Assembly: GCF_002395745.1 (NCBI RefSeq)
Contig: NZ_DGUN01000044.1
Span: 1 to 64,000 of the forward strand
Length of the DNA stretch: 64,000 nt
Reading direction: 5' to 3'
Source of the DNA: Fibrobacter sp. UBA4309
GTDB lineage: Bacteria; Fibrobacterota; Fibrobacteria; Fibrobacterales; Fibrobacteraceae
Part shown: in pieces, positions 1-8,228 of the stretch
Numbering within the stretch: the first letter of the stretch is position 1
Layout of the letters: each line of letters starts with the position of its first letter
The notes under the pieces: model-generated
Database searches by the model: none
Told to the model about the DNA's origin: nothing
The model's input: the letters and a program-made list of their open reading frames with translations, nothing else
Translations under genes and position numbers: made by a program

Positions 1-1095
1 ATGAAAATCGCGATGAGCGGCACTCCAGTCGAAAACCGCCTCATGGAATTCTGGACCATCATGGACTTCGCGAACCGCGGGTTCTTCCCGAGCGCCGCCG
101 AATTCCGCGAAAAGTTCGAGACGCCCATCCAGAAAATGGGCAACGAGAAGGTGGCGGAAACCTTCCGCAAGATTACGGCACCCTTCATGCTGCGCCGCCT
201 CAAGACCGACAAGAGCATCATCAGCGACTTGCCCGACAAGATTATCCAGGACGAATACGCCGAACTCACCAAGCCGCAGGCCGCACTGTACCAGAAGACG
301 CTCGAGCACTTTATGCAGGAACTCGAGATGGAACAGGCGATGAGCGAGAAGGCGAACGACGCGCACGCGCTATTCAAGCGCAAGGGAATCATCTTGCAGA
401 TGATTCTCGCCTTGAAGCAGATTTGCAACCACCCCGCGACATTTCTGAAGGGATTAGACGAAAGACGAAAGACGAAAGACGAAAGGGACAATGCCGAAAA
501 TCGTCATCCTGACGACCATCGGGAGGAAAGATCCAGGGACACAACTCCCCCGCCAATGAGTTCCGGCAAGTTGCAGATGCTCCTCGACCTGCTCACCTCC
601 ATCCAGGAACAGGGCGAAAAGACGCTCATATTCACGCAGTTCGCCGAAATGGGATTCCTGCTCGAAAAGACCATCACCGAGGAACTCGGGCTCCGCACGC
701 ACTTCTACCACGGCGGATGCTCGCAGACGCAGCGCACCTCCATGATCGAGGACTTCCAGAAGAATCCCAAATGCAAGGTGCTCATCCTCTCGCTCAAGGC
801 GGGCGGAACGGGCCTCAACCTCACCGCCGCATCGCAGGTCATCCATTACGACTTGTGGTGGAACCCCGCCATCGAAGCGCAGGCCACCGACCGCGCCTTC
901 CGTATCGGGCAGACGCGCAACGTGCAGGTCCACAGGTTCATTACCAAGGGAACGTTCGAAGAAAAAATCAACGCACTTCTAGAAACCAAGAAGTCCATCG
1001 CCAACATGACCGTGAGCGCGGGCGAAACCTGGCTCGCCGACATGGACGACAAGCAACTCGGCGAAGTCTTCGGACTCGACAATACGATTGTGTAG
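1..1095 (+). CDS. SNF2-family DEAD/DEAH-like helicase, C-terminal part (5' end outside window)
   Basis: This is the C-terminal part of an SNF2/Swi2-type ATPase, a family that translocates on double-stranded DNA to remodel protein-DNA or RNA polymerase complexes. The first ATG of the window is almost certainly internal, because the frame opens directly into helicase motif III (SGTPVENRLMEFW). The helicase C domain follows at about residues 185-340: KTLIFTQF, then LKAGGTGLNLTAAS, then the arginine-finger region EAQATDRAFRIGQ. The ATP-binding N-terminal half lies upstream of the window. Between ICNHPATFLK and SGKLQMLLDLL (about residues 150-187) there is a highly charged insertion that SNF2 proteins do not normally have. 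It is encoded by a tandem heptanucleotide repeat plus repeat-like sequence, and the frame stays open through it. The family call is firm; the biological target is unknown. Confidence 0.9.
   Translation: MKIAMSGTPVENRLMEFWTIMDFANRGFFPSAAEFREKFETPIQKMGNEKVAETFRKITAPFMLRRLKTDKSIISDLPDKIIQDEYAELTKPQAALYQKTLEHFMQELEMEQAMSEKANDAHALFKRKGIILQMILALKQICNHPATFLKGLDERRKTKDERDNAENRHPDDHREERSRDTTPPPMSSGKLQMLLDLLTSIQEQGEKTLIFTQFAEMGFLLEKTITEELGLRTHFYHGGCSQTQRTSMIEDFQKNPKCKVLILSLKAGGTGLNLTAASQVIHYDLWWNPAIEAQATDRAFRIGQTRNVQVHRFITKGTFEEKINALLETKKSIANMTVSAGETWLADMDDKQLGEVFGLDNTIV
457..484 (+). repeat. Heptanucleotide tandem repeat (GACGAAA x4) inside the SNF2 gene
   Basis: Four perfect consecutive copies of gacgaaa occur in the coding region. 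The unit length is not a multiple of three, so gain or loss of one unit by slippage would shift the reading frame before the helicase C domain. Downstream (about 500-538) the sequence looks like a dispersed intergenic repeat rather than normal coding sequence. Confidence 0.85.
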
Positions 1096-1120
1096 AAAAT
1101 CGGGAAGCGCCTCGCGGGCC

Positions 1121-2059
1121 TTATTCGGCCCAGTGGTTCCCGTTGTAATTCTTGGCGGTGTCGGCATCCATGCCGATTTGGCGCACAAGGTCTTCCATGC
1201 TGGCGAACTTCTGCTCCGGGCGCAAGTAAGCAAGCAAGTCCAGCGCCAGGTGCTCGCCGTAAATGTCTTCGTTAAAATCCAGCAGGTAGGCTTCGATAGC
1301 GAGATGATGCGCTCCCGGAGCCGATGGTTGCGTGCCGATATTCACCACGGCGCGGAAAATGCGTTCTTCGCCGGGATTTCCATGGGCAGCACCGCCGAGA
1401 CGCGCCGAAGCCACGTAAACGCCGACCTTGGGCAGGAACTTGTACTGTTCCACCTGCAAGTTCGCCGTCGGGAACCCGATGGTATGCCCCAAGCGCTTAC
1501 CGACAACCACCTTCCCCGAAAGGCGATAAGGCCGTCCCAAATAGGTCTGGGCACGGGCCACGTCGCCGTTCAGGAGCGCGTTGCGCACGGCAGAAGAACT
1601 TACGCGTTCCCCCTTGTGCAACACTATGGAAAGCATCTGCGTAGAAAGTTCCGGGAATGCCTTCGTAATCGTCTCGTAGTTGCCCTTGCCGCCGGCACCG
1701 AAACAATGGTCATGTCCAAAGAACATGGAGCATACGCCACGCTTTTCGATAAGCTCCTGACGCACAAAAACATCGAAGGGCAGCTTAGCCATCTCTTTCG
1801 TAAACGGCAACACCAGAAATTCGAGGCCCAGGCTTTCGATAAATTCCCGCTTTTCTTCGGTAGTCGTCAGCAACAGCGGATCGCCCACTTCGCGCAACAC
1901 GTAATTGGAATGCGGTTCAAAGCTGATTACGGTCGGAACGAGGCCGTTCACCTCGGCGACAGCCTTTAGCGTACGGAAAAGTGCCTGATGGCCCAGATGG
2001 CAACCGTCGAAGTTGCCCATTGTCACCGCACGTTTCACTTGCATAGATTCTCCCGCCAT
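1121..2059 (-). CDS. ribF: Bifunctional riboflavin kinase / FAD synthetase RibF
   Basis: RibF phosphorylates riboflavin to FMN and adenylylates FMN to FAD in the cytoplasm. The N-terminal nucleotidyltransferase domain (about residues 10-165) shows the GNFDGCHLGHQ motif, and FGHDHCFGAGGKG follows at about residues 115-130. The C-terminal flavokinase domain (about 180-305) has GKRLGHTIGFPTANL, the substrate-binding GxPTAN signature. The length of 312 residues is normal. Its start codon overlaps the truB stop (TGATG), so it is translationally coupled as the last gene of the rimP-nusA-infB-rbfA-truB-ribF operon, a common bacterial order. Nothing looks unusual. Confidence 0.96.
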   Translation of the reverse strand: MAGESMQVKRAVTMGNFDGCHLGHQALFRTLKAVAEVNGLVPTVISFEPHSNYVLREVGDPLLLTTTEEKREFIESLGLEFLVLPFTKEMAKLPFDVFVRQELIEKRGVCSMFFGHDHCFGAGGKGNYETITKAFPELSTQMLSIVLHKGERVSSSAVRNALLNGDVARAQTYLGRPYRLSGKVVVGKRLGHTIGFPTANLQVEQYKFLPKVGVYVASARLGGAAHGNPGEERIFRAVVNIGTQPSAPGAHHLAIEAYLLDFNEDIYGEHLALDLLAYLRPEQKFASMEDLVRQIGMDADTAKNYNGNHWAE

Positions 2060-2988
2060 CAGTCATCCTCGCCCAAGAAAAATTTCGGCAAAAGACGGCC
2101 CGGTTCGTAACGGCATACGCTCAAGACATTTCCAGAAGCGTCGGCAGCAAAAACCAGTTTCTCGCCATCGGCACTGCGGCCTTGCTGTTCGGTGGCGCCC
2201 TCTACCGGCGTATGCCAGGGAATCCAGTTTCCCTTGCGGATAACGGCAATCTGGGATTCGTCGAGTTTCACCACAGGAAAGTCGAGCACCTTGTCTACAG
2301 GCACCAGGTTGTCTTTCGTCAGGGACTCTCCCCGCACCGCATTCTCGACGCTGACACCGCCGATACGGAGACGGCGAATCTGCGAAACACATCCACAAGT
2401 ACCGAGAGCGCGGCCAATATCGCGGCCCAAGGCGCGCACGTACGTCCCCTTAGAACAGACACACTCCAGGTCGAACGTCGCAAAGCTCTTGCCGGTAGCA
2501 CCGTCGGTCACGCCGCCCTCGCCCACAATCCGGAGCGAAGCGATATGGATGCGGCGGGGTTTCAGTTCTATTTCCTTGCCCCTTTCGGCCCAGTCCGAAG
2601 CACGGCGGCCATCGATCTTTACGGCACAATACCTGGGCGGAATCTGGTCGACATCGCCCGTGAACTGCGGGAGGACTGTTTCTAGGGCGGCGCGGTTTAT
2701 TGGATGACAGCAGGCATCTTGCTCCACCACATCCCCGTCCCATTCGAGCGTATCGGTCTCGTAGCCAAGATGCAGGCGGAACGCATAGCACTTTTCCTTG
2801 GATTCCACGTACGGCAAAAGGCGCGTTGCACGGCCCAAGGCGGCAATAATGAGTCCGGAAGCACGCAAGTCCAGCGTTCCCGCGTGCCCGACACGTTTAG
2901 TGCAAAAGACCCTTTTCAAAGGGAAAAGGGCCTTGAAGGAAGTATCTCCTGCAACTTTGTCCAGAAGGATGAAGCCCGAAAGAGCCAA
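2059..2988 (-). CDS. truB: tRNA pseudouridine-55 synthase TruB
   Basis: TruB isomerises U55 in the T-loop of tRNAs to pseudouridine. The diagnostic region is at about residues 5-50: FILLDKVAGDTS followed by KRVGHAGTLD, where the Asp of GTLD is the catalytic residue. The motif continues as LRASGLII instead of the more usual PLASGLL. IPPRYCAVKIDGRRA and the KGTYVRALGRDIG motif are also present. The start is a TTG placed directly after the rbfA TAG stop, with a purine-rich stretch upstream, so translation is probably coupled. At 309 residues the length is typical. Confidence 0.95.
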   Translation of the reverse strand: MALSGFILLDKVAGDTSFKALFPLKRVFCTKRVGHAGTLDLRASGLIIAALGRATRLLPYVESKEKCYAFRLHLGYETDTLEWDGDVVEQDACCHPINRAALETVLPQFTGDVDQIPPRYCAVKIDGRRASDWAERGKEIELKPRRIHIASLRIVGEGGVTDGATGKSFATFDLECVCSKGTYVRALGRDIGRALGTCGCVSQIRRLRIGGVSVENAVRGESLTKDNLVPVDKVLDFPVVKLDESQIAVIRKGNWIPWHTPVEGATEQQGRSADGEKLVFAADASGNVLSVCRYEPGRLLPKFFLGEDD

Positions 2989-3342
2989 CTAGAGATCCCC
3001 TTTCTGCTTCAATTCTGCAAGAATGCTCTCGATGTGCATGGCGTGCTCCAGGTTTTCGTCCAGAGTAAACTTCAATTCCGGAACCTTGAAAATCTTGAGC
3101 GATTTTCCCAGGACGCCACGGATAAAGCCGGCCGAATTGTTCAAACCGATAATGGTATCGCGCTTTTCCTTGTCGGAACCCATCACGGAAACCAGCGCCT
3201 TTGCATAGCTCAGGTCGTCCGTGATGTCCACACGCGTAATGCTCGCGAGCGTGCTCACGCGAGGATCCTTCAAGCCCTTCTGAATAAGCTTTCCAATTTC
3301 CTCGCGGAACTGTTCGCCCAATCTGTCGGTCCTACGGCTCAT
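2989..3342 (-). CDS. rbfA: 30S ribosome-binding factor RbfA
   Basis: RbfA is a small KH-fold protein that binds the 30S subunit near the 5' end of 16S rRNA and is needed for late maturation. The 117-residue product begins SRRTDRLGEQFREEIGKLIQ, typical of the family, and contains DPRVSTLASITRVDITDDLSYAKALVSV, the conserved beta-alpha core. The ATG overlaps the infB stop (TAATG) and truB follows with no gap, so the gene is embedded in a tight operon. The C-terminus matches the family LKFTLDENLEHAMHIESIL pattern. Confidence 0.95.
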   Translation of the reverse strand: MSRRTDRLGEQFREEIGKLIQKGLKDPRVSTLASITRVDITDDLSYAKALVSVMGSDKEKRDTIIGLNNSAGFIRGVLGKSLKIFKVPELKFTLDENLEHAMHIESILAELKQKGDL

Positions 3343-6300
3343 TAGGCATCCTTCTTTTCGGCAGCCTTCTTAGCCTTTTCTTCGGCTTCTTCGCGGGCAA
3401 CGTCTTCCAAGGTACGAGCCACCTTCACTTCCTTGAAGAAGATCAGGCTGTCGCCTTCCTTGATATCGTCGTAACCCTTGAGGCCGATACCGCACTCGAA
3501 ACCGCGGGCGACGGACTTGACGTCGTCCTTCATGCGCTTCAAGGACTGCACCGCAGTCGCACCGAGTTCGACGCCGTTGCGGTAAACACGCACGAGGCTC
3601 GTGCGGTCCACTTCGCCATCGGTAACCATACAGCCGGCGATGAGGCCAACCTTCGGCACCTTGAACACCTGGCGGATTTCGGCTTCGCCCTTGATTTCTT
3701 CGCGCAACACCGGCTTGAGCAAGCCTTCCACCGCATTCTTGATATCTTCGATACAGTCATAGATAACGCGGTAGTTGCGGATTTCGATACCTTCTTTCTG
3801 GGCCATTTCGCGGACAGAAAGCGACGGCATCAAATGGAACGAAATGATAATTGCCTGGGCAGTAGTGGCAAACAGGATATCGGAATCGGTAATGGCGCCC
3901 ACACCCTTGCGGATGATGTTCACCTTCACTTCCCTGTTGGTCAACTTTTCGAGAGAGGCGGCAAGAGCTTCTGCAGAACCACCCACGTCGGCCTTGACGA
4001 TAAGGTTGAGTTCCGAAAGCTTTCCGTCCTTCTTCTCGTTGAACTTGTTTTCGAGCGTAATGGTGCTACGGGCGCGGAGGTCGCGTTCGCGGGCAGCCAT
4101 GCGGCGCTTGCTCGCGATTTCACGGGCCGTCTTTTCGTCGGCAACAACGACGAGGTCGTCACCGGCCTGCGGCGTACCGTCGAAGCCCAGAACCTGGCAA
4201 GGCGTAGAAGGCGGAGCGGCCTTCATCTGTTCGCCGCGTTCATTGAACATGGCACGAACCTTACCGGCATAGATACCGCAAACGAACGGGTCACCCACAT
4301 GGAGCGTACCATTCTGCACAAGAATCGTCGCCATGGAACCCTTACCGATATCCAGCTTGGATTCAACAACGGCACCGTGGGCGCGAGCATCGGGGTTCGC
4401 CTTGAGTTCCTGCACTTCGGCTTCGAGGGCGAGAATTTCCAGGAGCTGGTCCATGCCCTGGCCCGAACGGGCGGACACTTCCACGCAGCTCGTCTGGCCG
4501 CCCCACTGTTCCACTTCGACACCGCGTTCAGCGAGCTGGGCACGGATCTTGTCGGGGTTGGCCGTGGGCAAGTCAATCTTGGTAATGGCGACAACCATCG
4601 GAACGTTCTCGCGCTTGGCGAGTTCGATGGATTCCACCGTCTGGGGCATCACCATGGAGTCGGCGGCCACGACCAGCACGATAACGTCTGTCACCTGGGA
4701 ACCGCGAGCACGCATGGCGCTGAACGCCTCGTGACCCGGAGTATCCAGGAACGTCACCTTGCCCTGCGGCGTCGTGACTTCGTAAGCACCGATGTGCTGG
4801 GTAATGCCACCCGATTCACCAGAAACCACGTGGGTCTTGCGAATCCAGTCAAGGAGAGAAGTCTTACCGTGGTCCACGTGGCCCATGACGGTAACCACCG
4901 GATGACGCGGCTGGAGGTTTTCCTTGGATTCTTCTTCGACGCCAAGCGCGACTTCTTCGTATTCTTCCATCAACTGCGCTTCGTAACCGAACTCGTCGGC
5001 AAGAATCTGGATCGTTTCGAAATCCAGGCGCGCGTTGATCGTGACCATCATGCCCATTTCCATGCACTTCGCGATAACACGGGCAGGCATCTGGTCCATA
5101 AGGCCGGCAAGTTCACCCACCGTGATGAAGTCAGAAGTCTTCAAAACCTTCTTTTCTTCGCCGGAAGCGTTTTCGCTGTGGTCCTTATGATAAGTTTTCT
5201 TGACCGGTTTCTTGGAAAGGTCTGCCATCACGCGGGAAACGTTCTGGCGAATCATTTCCTGCTGCTGTTCCTTCTGGTTTTCCATGCGGTCGCGGCCATT
5301 GTTGCCATGGCGGTTCTTGTCGTTACCGTGACGGCTATTCTGGCCCTTGTTGTTGCCATGATTGCCTTGGCCGCCCATCGAGGCCGCGCCCTGGCTGGCA
5401 TTGAAAGCTTCTTGCATGGAACCGCTGGAGAATCCACCTCCGCGTCCGGTGTAGCCACCGTGGCTGCTGCTTGCGCCACCCTGGCCCGGCCTGCGGTTAC
5501 CATTGCGGTTGTCCGGGCCGTTGTTGCCGCGGGGGCCAAACGAACCGGTATAGCCCTGGGCATTGCCCGGGCCACGAGTCCCCGGACGGCGATTGGTGTT
5601 GCGGCCGCCCTGCTGTTGCTGCTGGGACTTGGCGATACGCGCCAAGATAGCGGCATCGGGCTTGAACACCTGAGCCTTCATGGGAGGCTGCTTCAATTCC
5701 GTATCGGCCGTCATCATCGTCGGATGCGGTGCCGGAGCCGCAGGCTTCGGGACCGGCTTCGGATCCGTCTTGGGAGCCGGAGCGGGAGCGGGCGCAGGAG
5801 TCTCGGCAGGAGCTGCCGGGGCCGCCGGTACAGGCTTGGCGACGGTTTCTGCGGGCACTTCCGGAGTCTTTTCGACCGGAGCCTCGACCGGCTTCACGGA
5901 AGCCGGTTCTGCGGCCTTGGCGACGGTAGCCTCGGGGGCTGCCGGAGCGGCCTCAACTGGAGCGGCGGCCGCGGCAGACTTTGCAGACGCCTTGGCAGAC
6001 GTCTTCACGGTAGCCTTCGTAGCGGGCTTCGCCTCGTCGGTCTTCTTCGCAGAAGACCTCTTCAGGCTCACCTTCACGCCGTTCTTCGTTGTCGTCAGGG
6101 AAGCCGTCTTCTTCTTTTCCGAAGGAGCTTCACCCGATTCAGACGCAGTCGTTTTCTTGAGGTTCTTGGAGCGGGCTTCCATCTTGGCTTTTTCCGCAGC
6201 GACAGCTTCTTCAATCTTTTCGAATTCCGCCGCGTTCACCTTGGAAACCTGAGTCAACACCTTCACGCCGTTATCGCGAAGGAGTTTCATCACGAAGTCA

Positions 6301-6359
6301 CTCTTGACCCCATGTTCCTTGGCCCAGTCTATCGGTTTAATCTGTTCTAAATTACTCAT
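3342..6359 (-). CDS. infB: Translation initiation factor IF-2
   Basis: IF-2 is the GTPase that delivers initiator tRNA to the 30S subunit and promotes subunit joining. Order of parts: an IF2_N-type segment (residues 1-55), an Ala/Pro/Lys-rich linker (about 60-240), a Gly/Asn/Arg-rich disordered stretch with RGG-like patches (about 240-370), a second IF2_N region (about 410-470), the G domain (about 485-655) and domains II-IV to residue 1005. G1 is GHVDHGKT and G3 is DTPGHEAF. G4 reads TKID instead of the canonical NKID (ATT ACC AAG ATT GAC on the coding strand). The protein is long for the family because of the linker. It lies between nusA and rbfA. Confidence 0.97.
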   Translation of the reverse strand: MSNLEQIKPIDWAKEHGVKSDFVMKLLRDNGVKVLTQVSKVNAAEFEKIEEAVAAEKAKMEARSKNLKKTTASESGEAPSEKKKTASLTTTKNGVKVSLKRSSAKKTDEAKPATKATVKTSAKASAKSAAAAAPVEAAPAAPEATVAKAAEPASVKPVEAPVEKTPEVPAETVAKPVPAAPAAPAETPAPAPAPAPKTDPKPVPKPAAPAPHPTMMTADTELKQPPMKAQVFKPDAAILARIAKSQQQQQGGRNTNRRPGTRGPGNAQGYTGSFGPRGNNGPDNRNGNRRPGQGGASSSHGGYTGRGGGFSSGSMQEAFNASQGAASMGGQGNHGNNKGQNSRHGNDKNRHGNNGRDRMENQKEQQQEMIRQNVSRVMADLSKKPVKKTYHKDHSENASGEEKKVLKTSDFITVGELAGLMDQMPARVIAKCMEMGMMVTINARLDFETIQILADEFGYEAQLMEEYEEVALGVEEESKENLQPRHPVVTVMGHVDHGKTSLLDWIRKTHVVSGESGGITQHIGAYEVTTPQGKVTFLDTPGHEAFSAMRARGSQVTDVIVLVVAADSMVMPQTVESIELAKRENVPMVVAITKIDLPTANPDKIRAQLAERGVEVEQWGGQTSCVEVSARSGQGMDQLLEILALEAEVQELKANPDARAHGAVVESKLDIGKGSMATILVQNGTLHVGDPFVCGIYAGKVRAMFNERGEQMKAAPPSTPCQVLGFDGTPQAGDDLVVVADEKTAREIASKRRMAARERDLRARSTITLENKFNEKKDGKLSELNLIVKADVGGSAEALAASLEKLTNREVKVNIIRKGVGAITDSDILFATTAQAIIISFHLMPSLSVREMAQKEGIEIRNYRVIYDCIEDIKNAVEGLLKPVLREEIKGEAEIRQVFKVPKVGLIAGCMVTDGEVDRTSLVRVYRNGVELGATAVQSLKRMKDDVKSVARGFECGIGLKGYDDIKEGDSLIFFKEVKVARTLEDVAREEAEEKAKKAAEKKDA

Positions 6360-6390
6360 TAACTAGCCTGTTTTAGTTTCCTTGAAATTT

Positions 6391-7614
6391 TTAAGCCTCG
6401 CTAGATTCGCCCTCTTCTGCTGCGGGAGTATTGAAGAGGCTTTCGACCTTGCGCACGGCGCTGCGGTGCAGTTCCTGCGGACGGGGAGCGAGGACCTGAG
6501 CCTTGGCTTCGTCATCCTTTTCGGACCATTCCTTTTCACCGAAGACATCGAGGTTGCGGCCCACCAACTGGGCAGCGAGCTTCACGTTCTGGCCATTCTT
6601 GCCAATAGCCTGGGCAAGATTTTCGTCGTTGATCACGACAACCGTGCGGTCGGTACCCGGAACTTCGGCCAGCTTGACAACATTGGCCGGAGAAAGGGCA
6701 CGGGTGATGAACACGTCGAGGTCCGGATTCCAGTGGACGATGTCGATACGTTCGTTGCCGAGTTCGCGCACAATCGTCTGCACGCGGGCACCCTTCATGC
6801 CAACGCAAGCGCCAACCGGGTCGATCTTTTCGTCGCGGGAGTACACGGCAATCTTGGCGCGGTATCCCGGTTCGCGGGCAACGCCCTTGATTTCGACGGT
6901 GTTCTCGTAAATTTCCGGAACTTCCTGGCGGAAGAGTTCCTTGAGGAAGTCGCCGCTGGCGCGAGACAGGATCACCTGGGCACCGCTCTTCACGGATTCT
7001 TCGACGCGGGCGATAACAGCCTTCACGGACTGTCCCTGCACCAAGCGTTCGTGGCCAATCTGTTCACGCGGCGGAATCACGGCTTCGGTCTGCTTGCCGA
7101 GCGAGACAATCACGTTGCGGCCTTCGAGACGGAGCACTTCGCCGCTAATCATGGTGCCGATACGGCCACGGTAGGTGTCCATCACCTTCTGACGTTCGGC
7201 ATCGCGAATCTGCTGGGTCAAAAGCTGCTTGGCAGTCTGGATGGCCTGGCGACCAAAGGCTTCGGTCGGCACTTCCATTTCGAGAACGTCACCGGCCTGG
7301 GCATCTTCGTTGAACTCGCGAGCCTCGTCGACCAGCATGTAGCCTTCGTCGAGCTGTTCCACTTCGTCGGCAGTCATGGACGGGTCGTAGTCCGGGAAAT
7401 CATCGACAACTTCTACGCGAAGGAATACGTGCACCTTGTCGTCTTCATCAATTTCCACTTCGATCTTCTTGTCGATGTGCAAATACTTGCGGGCAGCAGA
7501 AATCAGCGCCTGCTTCAGGGCTCCGAGGATTACGGAATCATCCATATTCTTGGCCTCGACCACAGCCTTGAGTGCATCGAGCAATTTAATCTTAGGTTCG
7601 TTCTGTTTAGCCAT
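6391..7614 (-). CDS. nusA: Transcription termination/antitermination factor NusA
   Basis: NusA binds RNA polymerase and nascent RNA to modulate pausing, termination and antitermination. The 407-residue product has an N-terminal RNAP-binding domain (about 1-135), an S1 domain beginning near YRGRIGTMISGEVLR, and two KH domains covering KIDPVGACVGMKGARVQTIVRELGNERIDIV and VVINDENLAQAIGKNGQNVKLA. It lacks the C-terminal acidic repeats of the E. coli protein, as in many bacteria. An AGGAAGG ribosome-binding site lies about 7 bases before the ATG. It is preceded by rimP and followed by infB. Confidence 0.97.
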   Translation of the reverse strand: MAKQNEPKIKLLDALKAVVEAKNMDDSVILGALKQALISAARKYLHIDKKIEVEIDEDDKVHVFLRVEVVDDFPDYDPSMTADEVEQLDEGYMLVDEAREFNEDAQAGDVLEMEVPTEAFGRQAIQTAKQLLTQQIRDAERQKVMDTYRGRIGTMISGEVLRLEGRNVIVSLGKQTEAVIPPREQIGHERLVQGQSVKAVIARVEESVKSGAQVILSRASGDFLKELFRQEVPEIYENTVEIKGVAREPGYRAKIAVYSRDEKIDPVGACVGMKGARVQTIVRELGNERIDIVHWNPDLDVFITRALSPANVVKLAEVPGTDRTVVVINDENLAQAIGKNGQNVKLAAQLVGRNLDVFGEKEWSEKDDEAKAQVLAPRPQELHRSAVRKVESLFNTPAAEEGESSEA

Positions 7615-7628
7615 TTTTGACCTTCCTA

Positions 7629-8078
7629 TTATATTTGTACATCCACCTTGGCAACCAGCACCTCGGCACGGGGAACCACCACGTTCCCGGCGTTGCCCTT
7701 CAGCGCAAGCGTCAAACTTTCTTCATCCGCATCTACAAGTTTACCGGTAAGCGGTTTTCCCGTGCACCTTGTGACACGGACGAAGCGCCCCTTGTTGCGA
7801 ATAAAATCTGCGACCGACTTCAAGGGGCGGTCAAGCCCGGGAGAAGAAACCTCCAACGTGTAAGCCCCGTCTATCACCTCCGGATCCAGGTCCAGTGCAT
7901 CGGAAAGATGGCGGCTCACATTCGTGCAATCATCGATAGTCACGCCTTCGGGCTTGTCGATAAACAGCCTCAAGGTCTTGCGCTTGCCAGCACGGAACAT
8001 ATCCGATTCCACCAGGGAAACACCATTGGCTTCGCAAGCATCGGCAATGAGCTTTTCCAGTTTTGCGTTGGTTACCAA
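7629..8078 (-). CDS. rimP: Ribosome maturation factor RimP
   Basis: RimP helps assemble the 30S subunit. The core motifs are LRLFIDKPEGVTIDDCTNVSRHLSDALD and YTLEVSSPGLDRPLKSVADF, both characteristic of the family. A TTG at 8078, with AGAGG five bases upstream, gives a 149-residue protein starting VTNAKLEKL, close to the usual RimP length. An in-frame ATG at 8120 would add 14 poorly conserved residues (MLPLADGYFIIEVY) and has no clear ribosome-binding site, so I prefer 8078. It is the first gene of the operon running down to ribF. Confidence 0.93.
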   Translation of the reverse strand: MVTNAKLEKLIADACEANGVSLVESDMFRAGKRKTLRLFIDKPEGVTIDDCTNVSRHLSDALDLDPEVIDGAYTLEVSSPGLDRPLKSVADFIRNKGRFVRVTRCTGKPLTGKLVDADEESLTLALKGNAGNVVVPRAEVLVAKVDVQI

Positions 8079-8182
8079 ATAAACCTCTATAATAAAATAG
8101 CCATCCGCTAACGGAAGCATTCTAGCCTAAAGACTTAGCTCATAGCGAGAACTCTTCCACGGACAGTCTAAAACCGCGTACA

Positions 8183-8211
8183 AATAGAGAAATTTTACGG
8201 GAAAAATTCAA
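8183..8211 (-). promoter_or_regulatory. Candidate promoter of the rimP-ribF operon
   Basis: Read on the minus strand, TTGAAT (8206-8211) is followed after 17 bases by TCTATT (8183-8188), about 100 bases before the rimP start. The spacing is ideal and the hexamers are fair. No other good match was seen in the interval. Not experimentally supported. Confidence 0.4.
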
Positions 8212-8228
8212 CCCCCCGAAAGGGCGTC

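Noticed and set aside
3834..6350. Long plus-strand frame of 838 codons opposite infB
   Set aside because: It is antisense to the whole IF-2 gene, rich in His/Gly/Arg from the reverse of Ala/Pro/Lys codons, and has no recognisable domain.
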